64,000 bases of DNA from Dromiciops gliroides (lineage: Eukaryota > Chordata > Mammalia > Microbiotheria > Microbiotheriidae), in NCBI RefSeq assembly GCF_019393635.1, contig NC_057867.1, positions 51,925,143 through 51,989,142 of the forward strand, read 5' to 3'. The number at the start of each line of letters is the position of its first letter. Positions within the stretch are counted from its first letter, which is position 1. Positions 45,520 through 55,260 of the stretch are shown here, in pieces. The translations under genes and the position numbers were made by a program. The notes under the pieces were generated by a model. That model was not told the DNA's origin. It did no database searches and saw only the letters and a program-made list of their open reading frames with translations.

Positions 45520-45815
45520 AGAGTACTGGGTCTGGAGTCACAAAAGTAGATTTCAATTCCTGCCTCTTCTTCTGTCTCTTACTACCTGCGTGGCCTTGGA
45601 CAAGTCCCTTCCCCTCCTCTGGCCCGTTTCCTCCTCTATAAAATGAAGGGGTTGGACTGGATGACTTCTGAGGTTCTTTCTAGTTCTAGATCTAGGAGTG
45701 TATGGGTGACTTTTGACAGATCACTTCCCCTCCATGGGCCTCAGTTTCCTTATCTGGAAAAGTTGAACTAGCTGCCCTCTAAGGTTCCTTCCGACTCTAC
45801 AATTATGTATGGACC
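45520..45815 (+). repeat. Two MIR relics
   Basis: GGGTCTGGAGTCACAAAAGT to TTCTAGTTCTAGATCTAGGA, then GGGCCTCAGTTTCCTTATCT. Confidence 0.85.
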
Positions 45816-45824
45816 TCTAACCAT

Positions 45825-45910
45825 TTCACTTTTTGTCTCCCTCTCCTCGGCACCAGCCATAATACCCAGCTTATAGTAGGCACTTAAAATATGTGTTGAT
45901 TGATTGTAGA
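45825..45910 (+). repeat. LINE-2 3' end
   Basis: CCAGCTTATAGTAGGCACTT and TGTTGATTGATTG. Confidence 0.7.
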
Positions 45911-46097
45911 ACTGTTCTATTAAAGTTATTTTTAAATTGATAAGAATGATAAATTAGCCAGTATTTGTAGTCTCAATAAAATAGGCATTATGGCCAATGA
46001 CTGGGGAAATGGAATAAAGTCCCTGAAAAGGCCTATTCAGAGAAAGAGAGCCATTAAAGGAAGCATATGCTAGTCCAGATACAGATATACCTTGGTT

Positions 46098-46265
46098 TTG
46101 TTTTTGTTTTTGTTTTGTTTTTGGTTTTTGGTGAGGCAATTGGGGTTAAGTGACTTGCCCAGGGTCACACAGCTAGTAAGTGTTAAGTGTCTGAGGCCGG
46201 ATTTGAACTCAGGTCCTCCTGACTCCAGGGCCAGTGCTCTATCCACTGCGCCACCTAGCTGCCCC
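46098..46265 (-). mobile_element. SINE with long T/G tail
   Basis: Minus copy; AGATATACCTTGGTTT at left, AGATATACCTTGTTTT at right. Confidence 0.95.
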
Positions 46266-46454
46266 AGATATACCTTGTTTTAACAAAACTTGCTTGGCTT
46301 TTTTTTTTTTGCCTAGCTAACAAAACAGATAAACTTGCCAGATAATACTTCAGATTTCAAGTCCTTACTTTATAAAAGGAGTCGCTACAGAAATTTCCTC
46401 TAGGAAATTCAGAAATATTGTTTGATTTCAGCAATTCAGTTTATTCTGCAGTCG

Positions 46455-46645
46455 AAAGGCTGGATTAGGAGTTAAAGGATCCAAGTTCAAATTCCCACTC
46501 TGCCACTTATGACCACCTGTGTTAACTTGGGCAAGTCACTTCAGTGTTCTCTGCCTTAGTTTCTTCATCTGTAAAATTGGATGTGGCCTCTGAGGGCCCT
46601 TTAATTTCTACCCTAATTGTAGGTTCCTATGTATTCAGATGTACA
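46455..46645 (+). repeat. MIR relic
   Basis: GGATTAGGAGTTAAAGGATC and TTAACTTGGGCAAGTCACTT. Confidence 0.8.
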
Positions 46646-46930
46646 GATCTTGGAGGAAACATCTCTGTTTTGTAGAATGAGACACAGCAGAGAGACCTGC
46701 TAATTCAATGGGGTTTGGGGGTAACAGAAGTGTGGTTTTTACTCTTCCTATATAAGGAGCAAACTTCAGAAGTGATATGTGACTAAGATGTAATGGAAAA
46801 TAGAAATGAAAGGGCAATGCACTATGAGGGTCACTGAAGAAAATCTGGAATACTTTTTGTTTGTCAGCTAAATCTGAATGAGAGGGGGCAGAGAGCTAAG
46901 AAAGCCGGCATTATATTCTTTTTTGTTTTT
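46645..46930. other. Unassigned
   Basis: Short repeat-poor interval with no exon-like frame. Confidence 0.4.
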
Positions 46931-46937
46931 TAAAATT

Positions 46938-47012
46938 TTATTTATTTATCTATCTGTTTATTTATTCGCTCATTCATTCATTCATTCATTTATCTATTTA
47001 TTTATTTATTCA
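46938..47012. repeat. TTTA/TTCA tetranucleotide repeat
   Basis: TTTA, TCTA and TTCA units in a run. Confidence 0.9.
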
Positions 47013-47029
47013 GCATTATATTCGAAGTG

Positions 47030-47490
47030 ACTTATAGGACCATAGATTTAGAACCAGAGAGGACCTTAGAGATCATTGAGTCCTAGAGGTAAAATTAGGG
47101 TAGGGTGACTGTGGTTTTGTCCCAGGGTGTTGCTTTAGAGGGAGCTGACAGCATTTGCGGGCTTTCCAAGGCATAGAAACAAACTGCAACCAGTGAGCAA
47201 GAATAATGAATTAAAATAGAAAGCTATCGAATTAGCCCTGATATTAGCACATATTTAGTAACCATCTGCTATTATGTATGCCAGGCACCTAGCTGACTGC
47301 TCCTGGGAACTTTACTCCTACCCTGCTCCCTTTGGACTTTGGAGACCATCTATCCTCTCATTGTACAGAAGATACTGAGGCCCAGAGCGGTTGTGACTTG
47401 CCCGAGGTAACACAGGTAATAAATGGCAGAGCTGGGATTTGAACCCAGGCCTTTTGACTCCAAATCCAGTGCTCTTTTCATGCTGCTTCT
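47030..47490 (-). repeat. MIR-related relics
   Basis: A short fragment at 47035-47090 (AGGACCTTAGAGATCATTGA) and a full body at 47325-47485 (CATTGTACAGAAGATACTGA, GAGCTGGGATTTGAACCCAG). Confidence 0.8.
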
Positions 47491-48000
47491 CTTTGGTTAC
47501 AACTTGTGGTGCTTTCCCCAGTCAGACAAATTCCTAGTTATGGCTCTGTTGAATTTAACATCCTCTAACCAAGGTCATGTAAATAGTGACATGACTGACC
47601 TGAGGTGCAGACCTACAACCTCTCTGCCACTCTGCTTTCTCAGACTTTCTTTAAAGGTGTTCCCAGCCTCAGTCATCAAACCAACATTGTTGACTAATCT
47701 CACTCCCACCCCCACCACGGGGAACCATGGGCTGCCCTCTTTATCCACTGGGCTGCTTCCAGAGGTAGATGAGGCCTTTCCTCAAAATGCCAGATCCTCT
47801 CTGTTTCATGCTCAGAAAGACTGGTTTTAAGTTACTTTTCCTGCCATAGACAGACCTAAACTTACTTGATCTGCCCGCAAAAGTTGTCCTATGGAAACAT
47901 ATTGAGCTTGTTAGCCGCAGTACCCCCCTGCCTACACACACATACAGGCCTGGACAGCCGTTTGGATCATACACTCAAACATTTCAGACCAAGAAATATG
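47490..48000. other. Unassigned repeat-poor block
   Basis: A plus frame to 47830 starts inside the MIR at 47423 and is therefore not credible as a gene. Confidence 0.4.
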
Positions 48001-48480
48001 TGCTAATGGGTTCTAGAAATGTGATAATGAGATAAAAGGAGCTTTCTAGTTAGATTTGGAGCCGCTAATTAAATTCCCATTGACAAGTCAGCACTTTTGG
48101 AAATGCGCCTTTTGGTTAGATAACCTTAATTGGCCTTAAAAGACGGAAGACAAAAGTTGAGGCTGGGGGCGGGGACGCCCCCTTTCGGCTGAACTAGAAG
48201 ACTTTTGGTTTTCTAAGGAGCTAATTGGCTCGAATTGGAGACATTTCAGGGCCCAGTTTTTTCTCCATAATCTCCATGGCTGAGTGCTGAAGGGTGGTTT
48301 TAAATTATGACCTATGTGCAGGCCATAAAGTATTTCAGTACATACGTCTCAGAGGAGAAGTTGGGTGGGGGGGAGGAAAAGGCAGGCCCGGTAGCCTTAC
48401 TCAGGTCGCTATGTGAAAAACCCCTGGGTACACCGGCAGAGAATTAGGACCTGCTGTTGGTTATCCTGCTCCAAGTTAGT
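48000..48480. promoter_or_regulatory. Strongest candidate conserved non-coding element
   Basis: About 480 bp repeat-free. It has three homeodomain-type cores (CCGCTAATTAAATT near 48063, CCTTAATTGGCC near 48124, GAGCTAATTGGCTC near 48218) and a GC-rich box GGGGGCGGGGACGCCCCC near 48165. All frames are stopped frequently. Confidence 0.4.
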
Positions 48481-48654
48481 TCATAAATATGTCAAAAGCA
48501 AGGGAAAACGACAGTGAGAGTGTAATTTTGAAATGAAATCTCTGTGCTTGCCTCGGAAACCAAAAGGGATTTATTTCTTGATCTCTAAGCACAGGGCTGA
48601 CTTCTGTTAAACAAGGGCAATCTGAACAGGAATTGCAAGCTTGGAGTTGAGAAG

Positions 48655-48725
48655 GGAGGCAGTGAGGAACAGTGGTTAGAGCACCGACTTTGAATTGGGA
48701 GGGCCGGGCTTCTGACCTCATCACT
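48655..48725 (+). repeat. MIR head fragment
   Basis: GGCAGTGAGGAACAGTGGTT then TTTGAATTGGGAGGGCC. Confidence 0.55.
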
Positions 48726-48875
48726 CAACAGAAACTGCCCCCCTCTCAAAGTTTCCAGTGATTCCTTGATTACTTTATTGAATGGCCTCTTCTCATTCCT
48801 CATCCTTTATGACCTCTGTGAAGCCCCTAATTCTGTGATTCACCCTTTTCTCCTTGATACTCTCTCCTCTCTAGG

Positions 48876-49020
48876 GTTTTTTTTGGTGGGGCAATGAGGG
48901 TTAAGTGACTTGCCCAAGGTCACACAGTTAGTAAGTGTCAAGTGTCTGAGGTCGGATTTGAACTCAGGTCCTCCTGAATCCAGGGCCAATGCTTTATCCA
49001 CTGTGCCACCTAGCTGCCCC
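48876..49020 (-). mobile_element. SINE
   Basis: Complete minus copy; no clear duplication. Confidence 0.95.
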
Positions 49021-49232
49021 CATACCAGGGATTCTTAACCTGGGGTCCATGGACCCCCAAGGGGTCTGTGGATTGATTTCAGGGGGTCTGTGAAATTGGA
49101 TAGAGAAAAATACATTTTCACATTCATTATCCTCGCATTGAAATTCAGCATTTTCTTCGATAATGAATCTAGGCCCCAACTTTATTCTAACTTGTGATTC
49201 AGAGTCTTTGGCAGACTGTCAGAGGCATATAG

Positions 49233-49478
49233 GACAAAACTTCTTAAACTGTGGTCACGTAACTTAATGTGGGGGTCAAGAAAAATTTGGCAACAGGAAA
49301 AGGTTTCTGAATGTGCAATGACCTACATGTGTATATGTGTATATACACACATATTTATGCATACATACACATGTATATGCACATACACATATACATACAT
49401 ATACACACTTACATACTTGGGTTTGCATACAAATTTCTCTGGCAAAAAAGAGTTCGGGAGTGGAAAAAGTTGAAGAAG
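49233..49478 (+). mobile_element. hAT-like element with CATA expansion
   Basis: Left end AAAACTTCTTAAACTGTGGT, right end GAAAAAGTTGAAGAAGCCCT. CATA/CACA microsatellite fills 49320-49412. Same family as 866-1005. Confidence 0.6.
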
Positions 49479-49529
49479 CCCTGATATAGAATACAAAAGA
49501 GGTGAAGAGTTTTTGCTCTATACTATTTC

Positions 49530-49720
49530 TCTTAGTGATCTCATTAGCTCCCTTGGGTTCAATTATCATTGCTATGCAGATGGCTCCCAGATCTATGTAT
49601 CTAACCTTATTCTCTCTCCTGAGCTCCCGTGTGGCATCATCAACTGCCTCTAGACATCTCCAAAAAGGGGTCCCCTAGATGTCTCAAATTCAGAAAGTCC
49701 AAAACAGAGCTCATTATCTT
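49530..49720 (+). repeat. LINE-2 reverse-transcriptase relic
   Basis: The plus strand reads [23 protein letters not shown], the catalytic block with YADD changed to YADG, then SPELP and a stop. Confidence 0.75.
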
Positions 49721-49728
49721 ATCCCCCC

Positions 49729-49873
49729 CCTTTTTTTTGCGGGGCAATTGGGGTTAAGTGACTTGCCCAGGGTCACACAGCTAGTAAGTGTTAAGTGTCT
49801 GAGGCCACATTTGAACTCAGGTACTTCTGAATCCAGGGCCGGTGCTCTATCCACTGCGCCATCTAGCTGCCCC
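49729..49873 (-). mobile_element. SINE in LINE-2
   Basis: Complete minus copy; TATCTTATCCCC on both sides. Confidence 0.95.
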
Positions 49874-49901
49874 TATCTTATCCCCTTTTCATACTCTCTC
49901 C

Positions 49902-50048
49902 TCTTTTTGGGGGGCAGGGCAATGAGGGTTAAGTGACCTGCCCAGGGTCACACAGCTAGTAAGTGTCAAGTGTCTGAGGCCACATTTGAACTCAGGTCCT
50001 CCTGAATCCAGGGCTGGTGCTTTATTCCCTGTGCCACCTAGCTGCCCC
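49902..50048 (-). mobile_element. SINE
   Basis: Complete minus copy, 28 bp from the previous SINE in the same orientation; its flanks do not match. Confidence 0.95.
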
Positions 50049-50214
50049 AAGTGAATTTGTTTTAAAAAATGTTTTCTTAGCTGAGGCTCACTATGATTGG
50101 TTTCCTTGGTAATCCTATGTATTTTTTTATTGGATACATTTGACATGATTCTAAGTGTAAGCTTCACCACCAAGAAGGGGTCCAGCCAGGAACCACGAAA
50201 AAGGTTCAGAGCCC

Positions 50215-50585
50215 CTGGATTCTAGGTACAGAATGAGGAAGCTATTTTAAGCCATGGCCAATGTTCTGTTTGTTTTGCTCTACTATACATCTTTGTTTAC
50301 AGGGAGGGCTCCTCCGGAGGCGGGTGGAAGGGGCTTAGTGGGCAGTGATAGACAAGGGGGTAGGAAAGAACATCAATCAAGTATTTTACGAAAACACACA
50401 GGGTAGAAGGGCAAACGAACTACCTGGTTATTACCCTGTTACATTGAATAGATAACATATTTCTTTAAAGGTTTCAGATACACTCCATATTCTTTACCTA
50501 TCAAAATGATTTTTAGTGTCACAATAAAAAAGAAAACATGAAATTAAAAACAACTCTGTGTGTGTGTATGTTAAGAAAGGTTTCC
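50215..50585. other. Unassigned
   Basis: Mostly unique sequence with a short TG run near 50555. Confidence 0.4.
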
Positions 50586-50586
50586 T

Positions 50587-50736
50587 GGGGCAGCTAGGTG
50601 CCGCAGTGGATAAAGCATTGGCCCTGGATTCAGGAGGACCTGAGTTCAAATCCATCCCCAGACACTTGACACTAGCTGTGTGACCCTGGGAAAGTCACTT
50701 AACCCTCATTGCTCTGCAAAAAAAAAGAAAAAAAAA
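50587..50736 (+). mobile_element. SINE
   Basis: Plus copy lacking CTTA near the CORE; AGGTTTCCTG left, AGTTTCCTG right. Confidence 0.95.
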
Positions 50737-50739
50737 GTT

Positions 50740-50905
50740 TCCTGTGGGAAGTGTCTCCTGGGCCGCGGCTAGGAGGACGCTATAGATTTCAAAAGGCAAA
50801 GAGAGAGGGCATCCCAGGCTTGAGAGACAGCTTGTACAGAGACGGTGGTAGGAGAGAGTAGAGTAAATCAGTAAGTCCGCTACTTTGTCTGAAAGATGCT
50901 TGGTA
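50740..50905 (-). repeat. LINE-2 ORF2 C-terminal relic
   Basis: GAGGGCATCCCAGGCTTGAG and ACAGCTTGTACAGAGACGGT parallel 18170-18215. Confidence 0.6.
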
Positions 50906-51019
50906 GGAAGGAATGAACAGGACAAGGCTGCTGAGGTAGATTTCCAGTCTACCTGGAACAGGCGTCCTGTTCAAGGAGGGTTTGGGATCAGCCTTACCAG
51001 ATCGAAAGAAGGCAGCAAT

Positions 51020-51330
51020 GGAAGAGGGAGCCCAGTCTGCCGCCGCCCCGCCCCCAAAGGCTCCGCTTAGGCTTCTGGAACATCCAGCACCCAGGTTTTC
51101 CTCCTGCTTAAACCACTTTCACTCAGGTAACGGCGCTGACAGCTCCAGCTTGTGCGCGTGAGTACTCCATCCCTTACCTGCTGGCCCCTCCCCCTATGCT
51201 TCTAGGCGTCGCCCGAAGGGTCCAACGGATACCCTCAATGGAACTGCGTCTTAGTTACCTGGCTCCGGTTCTCTAGGATTCCGAGAGCCTCATTTGGCTC
51301 ATGGGCAGTGGGCGGATCAGCCCTCTTGTG
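51020..51330 (+). promoter_or_regulatory. CpG-rich patch with splice donors, candidate promoter/first exon
   Basis: This interval is visibly richer in CpG and GC than its surroundings (for example GCCGCCGCCCCGCCCCC near 51040 and GGCGTCGCCCGAAGG near 51210). Two donor-like sites lie on the plus strand: CAG/GTAACG at about 51125 and CGC/GTGAGTAC at 51158. That fits an untranslated first exon, but no open reading frame or acceptor-bounded exon could be linked. In human I recall FAM83E beside SPACA4 in opposite orientation, so it is one possible owner; that is not shown by this sequence. Confidence 0.3.
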
Positions 51331-51530
51331 ACGCACCCTGTGCTCTTCCCTAATCTCTCATCTTCACCAACTACCCATCCATCCCTCAAGGTTCAGTTTA
51401 CTCCTTCAGGAAGCCTCCCCTGACCAAAGGCGACCCCTCCTCCATCACAGTCATAGCAAATGACTTCCCCTCCACCCAGTCCAACCCATACTCAATACCC
51501 TCCGCAACACCTACCCCTTGCCCCCCCAAG
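51300..51530 (+). repeat. LINE-2 ORF2 C-terminal relic
   Basis: The plus strand contains the phrase for TSFRKPPLT-like LINE-2 tail coding (CTTCAGGAAGCCTCCCCTGACC near 51405), the usual end of L2 ORF2, followed by degraded proline/serine-rich sequence. Limits are uncertain. Confidence 0.45.
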
Positions 51531-52105
51531 GCTTATCCAGGATCGTTGGGAAGACTTCCAGCGATGAAGGTAAACTCACTACCTATCAAAGTAGACCATT
51601 GCACTTTGGGACAACTCTAATGGCTAATGTCGCCTGCTAGGAGATACCCCTGATTCCGGCAATGAGCTGGCCCAAGGACCTCATCTAGAAGAGGCAGTGA
51701 CCGAGGTCTGCCTCTGCTATTTCCCCTCCCCCTCTCTCCCACCCCTTAAGTAGCATGGCACCTGTCATCAGTGTCATCACTGATCTGGGCTTCTGTCGGA
51801 CTTCTGCAAGACTGTCACCATCCGGTTTCTTGTCTTGGTTCTCCTTGGATTTCTAGGTTGCTCCCCCCTTCCTTCCCCCCAACAATTCCTCTTTCATCCT
51901 TAACTTTACTCATCCCACAGAGCCCTTTCCTCCTAGCTGGAGATGTTAACTCTCAGGACCTCCCAAACTCTGCAGAAGCTGAGCAGAACTCAACTATCAC
52001 ACTTTTTGCCCTTGTGGCTGGTTTCCCCTCCCTCCTTCTGCCCGCCTTCCCCTCCCCCCAGGCCCCCAGGCTCTCAGGCTTTCTCCCCACAAGATACAGA
52101 AACAA
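51530..52105. other. Unassigned, downstream of SPACA4
   Basis: C/T-rich sequence. A plus frame at 51771-52133 is open for 120 codons but low in complexity, without domain or splice support. Confidence 0.4.
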
Positions 52106-52128
52106 ACACAGGCTCTGCCTTAAGCCAC

Positions 52129-52134
52129 TTTAAT
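52129..52134 (-). terminator. ATTAAA poly(A) signal of the SPACA4-like gene
   Basis: The minus strand has ATTAAA about 130 bp beyond the stop codon. It is the commonest variant of the AATAAA signal, and no AATAAA occurs between the stop and this site. Cleavage near 52105-52115 would give a transcript of about 860 nt. Confidence 0.5.
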
Positions 52135-52265
52135 CCACTCAGAAATAGGAAGGGGGAAGGGTACTAGGAAAGAGGATGGAAGGAAATATTGGAAGAGGGA
52201 GGGTATAATACTGGAGTGACAGTGCTGGATCTGAGATTGGGCTGGTGGCAGGCTTGTGCTAATGC

Positions 52266-52658
52266 TCACAGCATCCAGTTCAGAAGGAGGGTGAAGGTCA
52301 GCCCTGCGATCATGGTGTTGATGCTCCGCTGGGCTAGCTTTGGGCTGGGAGGGCCAGCATTGCACAGGTTCCCTCTGCAGCAGTAGGTGAGGAAGTTGTA
52401 GGTGACCCCCATGTAACTGATACGTTGCTCCCTACTGCAGCGAGTGGCTTCCACACACCCCTTGTTGATAACGTGGGTGAGGCCGGTGGCTGTGCCTTGT
52501 CCAAAGTAGCAATCCTCTTCTTCCCCACAGTGCATGGGAATGCCCACACAGTTGCCCATATTGGTAAGGTCACAATAATAGCAGTGCTTGGTAACTACCA
52601 TTGTGACGCAGGCTAAGGCCATTGTCAGGCCCAGGGACAGTGATGACAGTGTGCCCAT
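52266..52658 (-). CDS. SPACA4: SPACA4-like GPI-anchored Ly6/uPAR sperm protein
   Basis: The product is a 130-residue secreted Ly6/uPAR (LU, three-finger) protein. Residues 1 to about 23 form a hydrophobic signal peptide. The LU domain spans C26 to N100 and has ten cysteines (26, 29, 37, 44, 50, 68, 74, 93, 94, 99), ending in the family hallmark CC-x4-CN. Residues 113-126 form a hydrophobic tail that suits GPI-anchor addition near N100-S105. Stretches such as VINKGC and SY-x-GVTY, the HCG-acidic-DC block and the length (human SPACA4 is 124 residues) are what I recognise as SPACA4, an acrosomal membrane protein used in sperm-egg binding and the tetrapod counterpart of fish Bouncer. The ATG at 52656-52658 has A at -3 and G at +4; a longer reading from an upstream TTG is unlikely. 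The gene is intact and uninterrupted, like the single-exon gene in other mammals. Family is near certain; orthology rests on remembered similarity, not on a search. Confidence 0.9.
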   Translation of the reverse strand: MGTLSSLSLGLTMALACVTMVVTKHCYYCDLTNMGNCVGIPMHCGEEEDCYFGQGTATGLTHVINKGCVEATRCSREQRISYMGVTYNFLTYCCRGNLCNAGPPSPKLAQRSINTMIAGLTFTLLLNWML

Positions 52659-52998
52659 GGTCAAGATGGAAGGTGGCTTGGGCTGTGAGTATGTGGTTCA
52701 AGGGACCTTGCTCTCCTTGGCAGGTGGCGTAGCCCTTAAGTTCAGTTCAAGCCTCTGTCTCTAGTCCAGACCTTGCCCTTGTCCCGTGCTGAAGCTCTGG
52801 CCAAAATCAATGTCTTCCCCAGCTAGTGAGCCCTGAGGGTCTTGGGTAGTCCTCTGTCCTTCAGAAGTCTCTCTTCCTTCTGCCAGAAGCAGGGAGGTTG
52901 GTTGAGCTTTTCACTCCCAGCACCTCCCTAGGCCAGTGCTGCTTCTCACAGCTCTCTTCCCTGGGCTTGGGAATGAAGAGGTGCCAACCGTTCCCTGG

Positions 52999-53005
52999 TT
53001 TTATA
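52999..53005 (-). promoter_or_regulatory. TATA box of the SPACA4-like gene
   Basis: The minus strand reads TATAAAA here within GCAGTATAAAACCAGG, a good TATA match in the right orientation. A start about 25-30 bp downstream would lie near 52970-52976, giving a leader of roughly 315 nt before the ATG. No SINE separates it from the coding region. The assignment is inferred from motif and position. Confidence 0.6.
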
Positions 53006-53065
53006 CTGCAGAAGGGGAGTGATCTCACAGAGCTGCCCCTCCCCACCGGGTCAGAGGAGGCTCTG

Positions 53066-53073
53066 TGAGGTCA
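53066..53073 (-). promoter_or_regulatory. CRE-like site upstream of the SPACA4-like TATA box
   Basis: The minus strand reads TGACCTCA, one mismatch from the palindromic CRE (TGACGTCA), about 60 bp upstream of the TATA box. Post-meiotic male germ-cell genes often have CREM-bound CRE variants close to the start. It could equally be a nuclear-receptor half-site or chance. Confidence 0.3.
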
Positions 53074-53279
53074 CAGGCTTTCACCATCTCATAGAACCTT
53101 GGAAGAGTGGTGGATTGCTCCCCTCCCCCATGCCCCCAGTAGCCATGGAAAACCCAATCACAGACCTTGGGGGGCTTGCCATGCTTTATTTCCTCCTTTT
53201 GGCTGAACAATTCAGAGCCTTTCACTCAATTCATCTCTTTTCTGTTTCCCTAAATTCCCTCCTTAGTCGATCAGATAAC

Positions 53280-53360
53280 CCTGCTGCTTGTCCCCACCCC
53301 CACTCCAGGTAATGTCCCGCATATACTAGGTCCTTAAGATATATTTGTTGACTTGAATTC
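53280..53360 (+). repeat. LINE-2 3' end
   Basis: CATATACTAGGTCCTTAAGA and TTGTTGACTTGAATT. Confidence 0.55.
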
Positions 53361-53515
53361 TATTCCTTTGGAAGAAAGCACACCTTTCCCTAGCAGCTAG
53401 TCTGCCAGGAATTTCATCTTACCATGTCCCAGAAATACCTAGCTTGGACTTGATTCCTTACCTTAGGATCTCTGGTGCCCCTTGCTTATTCCCCATATTG
53501 TGCATTTGTCCATAG

Positions 53516-54118
53516 AATGGTCTCCAAACTTGTTTGATTGAGTACTCATTAGTAGAAAACGTTTGAGTGTATTATAAAAGCTAACCCCACCAAAAAAATG
53601 AAAAACATAAGATAAAGATGAAATAATGTCTGAATGTGGGTTTAGGGGAAAGATAATGTAATATAGCACCATGCCTGGCATATAGTGTTACTGACTGCCT
53701 GTCCCACTTGAGGTGAAAAGGGGAGAGAGGAGGCGGAGCTCTTGATCACTGGTCATTATCCCTTTGTGGGGCCTCTTGTGGAGTCCCAGGGGATCTGGAT
53801 GGGGCATGCTGTGGTGGGGGTGGGGAGAAAGGAGAATTTTCTCAGTGGCACCCACGTGGCTACTTCTGTGGACACCTGGGTATTGATTGGGTTATAAAAT
53901 CCCTGAGGGATGGGTACTCAGTTAAGACTAGAGGAGGATTGGGAGCTTGTCTAGGGGAGGAAGGGGAAGAGGTGGGGGGGGAGTGTTGGAGACAAGCCCT
54001 ATGATTGACTATCTCATGCAGTATAAGATTTGAGCCATCTTCTCACCCTCTGACAGCCCTTGGGGTCTGGCTGTGGTCCCCTTTAGGTCAAGCCTGTCTC
54101 CCACTTTGGAGACCACTG
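53516..54118. mobile_element. Possible hAT-type DNA element, about 600 bp
   Basis: Left end ATGGTCTCCAAACTTG, right end CACTTTGGAGACCACTGG, an approximate inverted pair. The interior is not recognised and no transposase frame is open. Confidence 0.4.
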
Positions 54119-54119
54119 G

Positions 54120-54452
54120 TCTATAGACATGGCTTTTGATTGTCTCCTGTCTTCCTCTGTCTCATTGCCTGGTATAACAACAACGCTAATCTTCTTTCTA
54201 GGTGTTCCTTGCTATTCTTGGTGTCATCACATGAACTCAAGCAGCTTTCTCTCCCTCACCTCCCCTCTGTTCTCATTTAAGAGCCACCTTCACATACCCA
54301 CACAGCCAGAACTGGAAGGCATGTGAGTGGCTGCCGAATTCAGCCCACATTTCCTTATGACACCCCAGACAAATGGCCATCCAGCCTCTGATTTAAGACT
54401 CCCAGTGAGGGAGAACTCACAGTCTTCCATGGCAGCTCCTTTGGAGTGATTT
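54120..54452. other. Unassigned
   Basis: Repeat-poor sequence with a short unsupported plus frame at 54129-54326. Confidence 0.4.
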
Positions 54453-54465
54453 CCCCTTCTTTTTT

Positions 54466-54601
54466 TGCAGGGCAGTGGGGGTTAAGTGACTTGTCCAGGG
54501 TCACACAGCTAGTAAGTGTCAAGTGTCTGAGGCCGGATTTGAACCCAGGTCCTCCTGAATCCAGGGCCAGTGCTTTATCCACTGCACCATCTAGCTGCCC
54601 C
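54466..54601 (-). mobile_element. SINE
   Basis: Minus copy; CCCCTTCTTTTT on both sides. Confidence 0.95.
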
Positions 54602-55180
54602 TCCCCTTCTTTTTATGATGAATTAGCAATCATCAACAAACACAAGCATTTCACTATACAAATGGAAAACAAGAAAGGGGGTGGTACATGGAAATTATGA
54701 GCTTCTCTTACATGGGGGGCAATCTATTTTCCCCCCAAGAATTTAATACATTTAACAGAGTAGTAACAGTTGCTTTGTTTGTTGCTAAGGTTCCCACCTC
54801 CCCCCCATAAAGCTTAAATCTGCTTGTCTGAAATTCCCATCAGCCCTTGGAGGGGACAGGGTGGCGGCATGCAGCCAACAGGATAAGTCTAATTTCTCTT
54901 CCATGGACTATGATGACAGCTTTCCTGTGTATCCCCTAGAGTCTTCCCTTGTCCACAGTTCCTTCAGCCTGCCCCTCTCTCTTGGACTGTCTTTCCCTGC
55001 ACAGTATCAGGCCAGGCCACCCTGGCTACCCTATCTCTAAATTCTTTCTGATTCACGCTCAGACCCAGCTGCCCTTGTCTTATTACAAAATCTGACACAA
55101 TTCTCAAGGATGACCAAAATCCCTACTGTCCTTTTAAACTTTATTTACATTTGATCTTATTGGAGGCTCATCCATAAAGC
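54602..55180. other. Unassigned repeat-poor block
   Basis: No gene or repeat recognised. Confidence 0.4.
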
Positions 55181-55260
55181 TAGTATCAGAGGGGGAATAT
55201 GAATCCAGATCTCCCTCAACCTTAGTTCTGTGCTCTAAGCACTCTACCATGTTTCCTCCT
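55180..55260 (-). repeat. MIR fragment
   Basis: GAATATGAATCCAGATCTCC and GTGCTCTAAGCACTCTACCA. Confidence 0.6.

Larger units (their letters stand above)
49022..50213 (+). mobile_element. hAT-like DNA transposon, interrupted
   Basis: Left end CCAGGGATTCTTAACCTGGG; right end AAAGGTTCAGAGCCCCTGG, its approximate inverted copy. The left part runs to about 49190 and the right part from about 50049 (GGTTTCCTTGGTAATCCTAT). Between them lie another hAT-like element, a LINE-2 piece and two SINEs. I assume, but cannot prove, that the two parts were one element. Confidence 0.5.

Noticed and set aside
51771..52133. 120-codon plus-strand frame next to SPACA4
   Set aside because: Low-complexity Ser/Pro/Leu translation of C/T-rich DNA and antisense to the SPACA4 3' UTR end.
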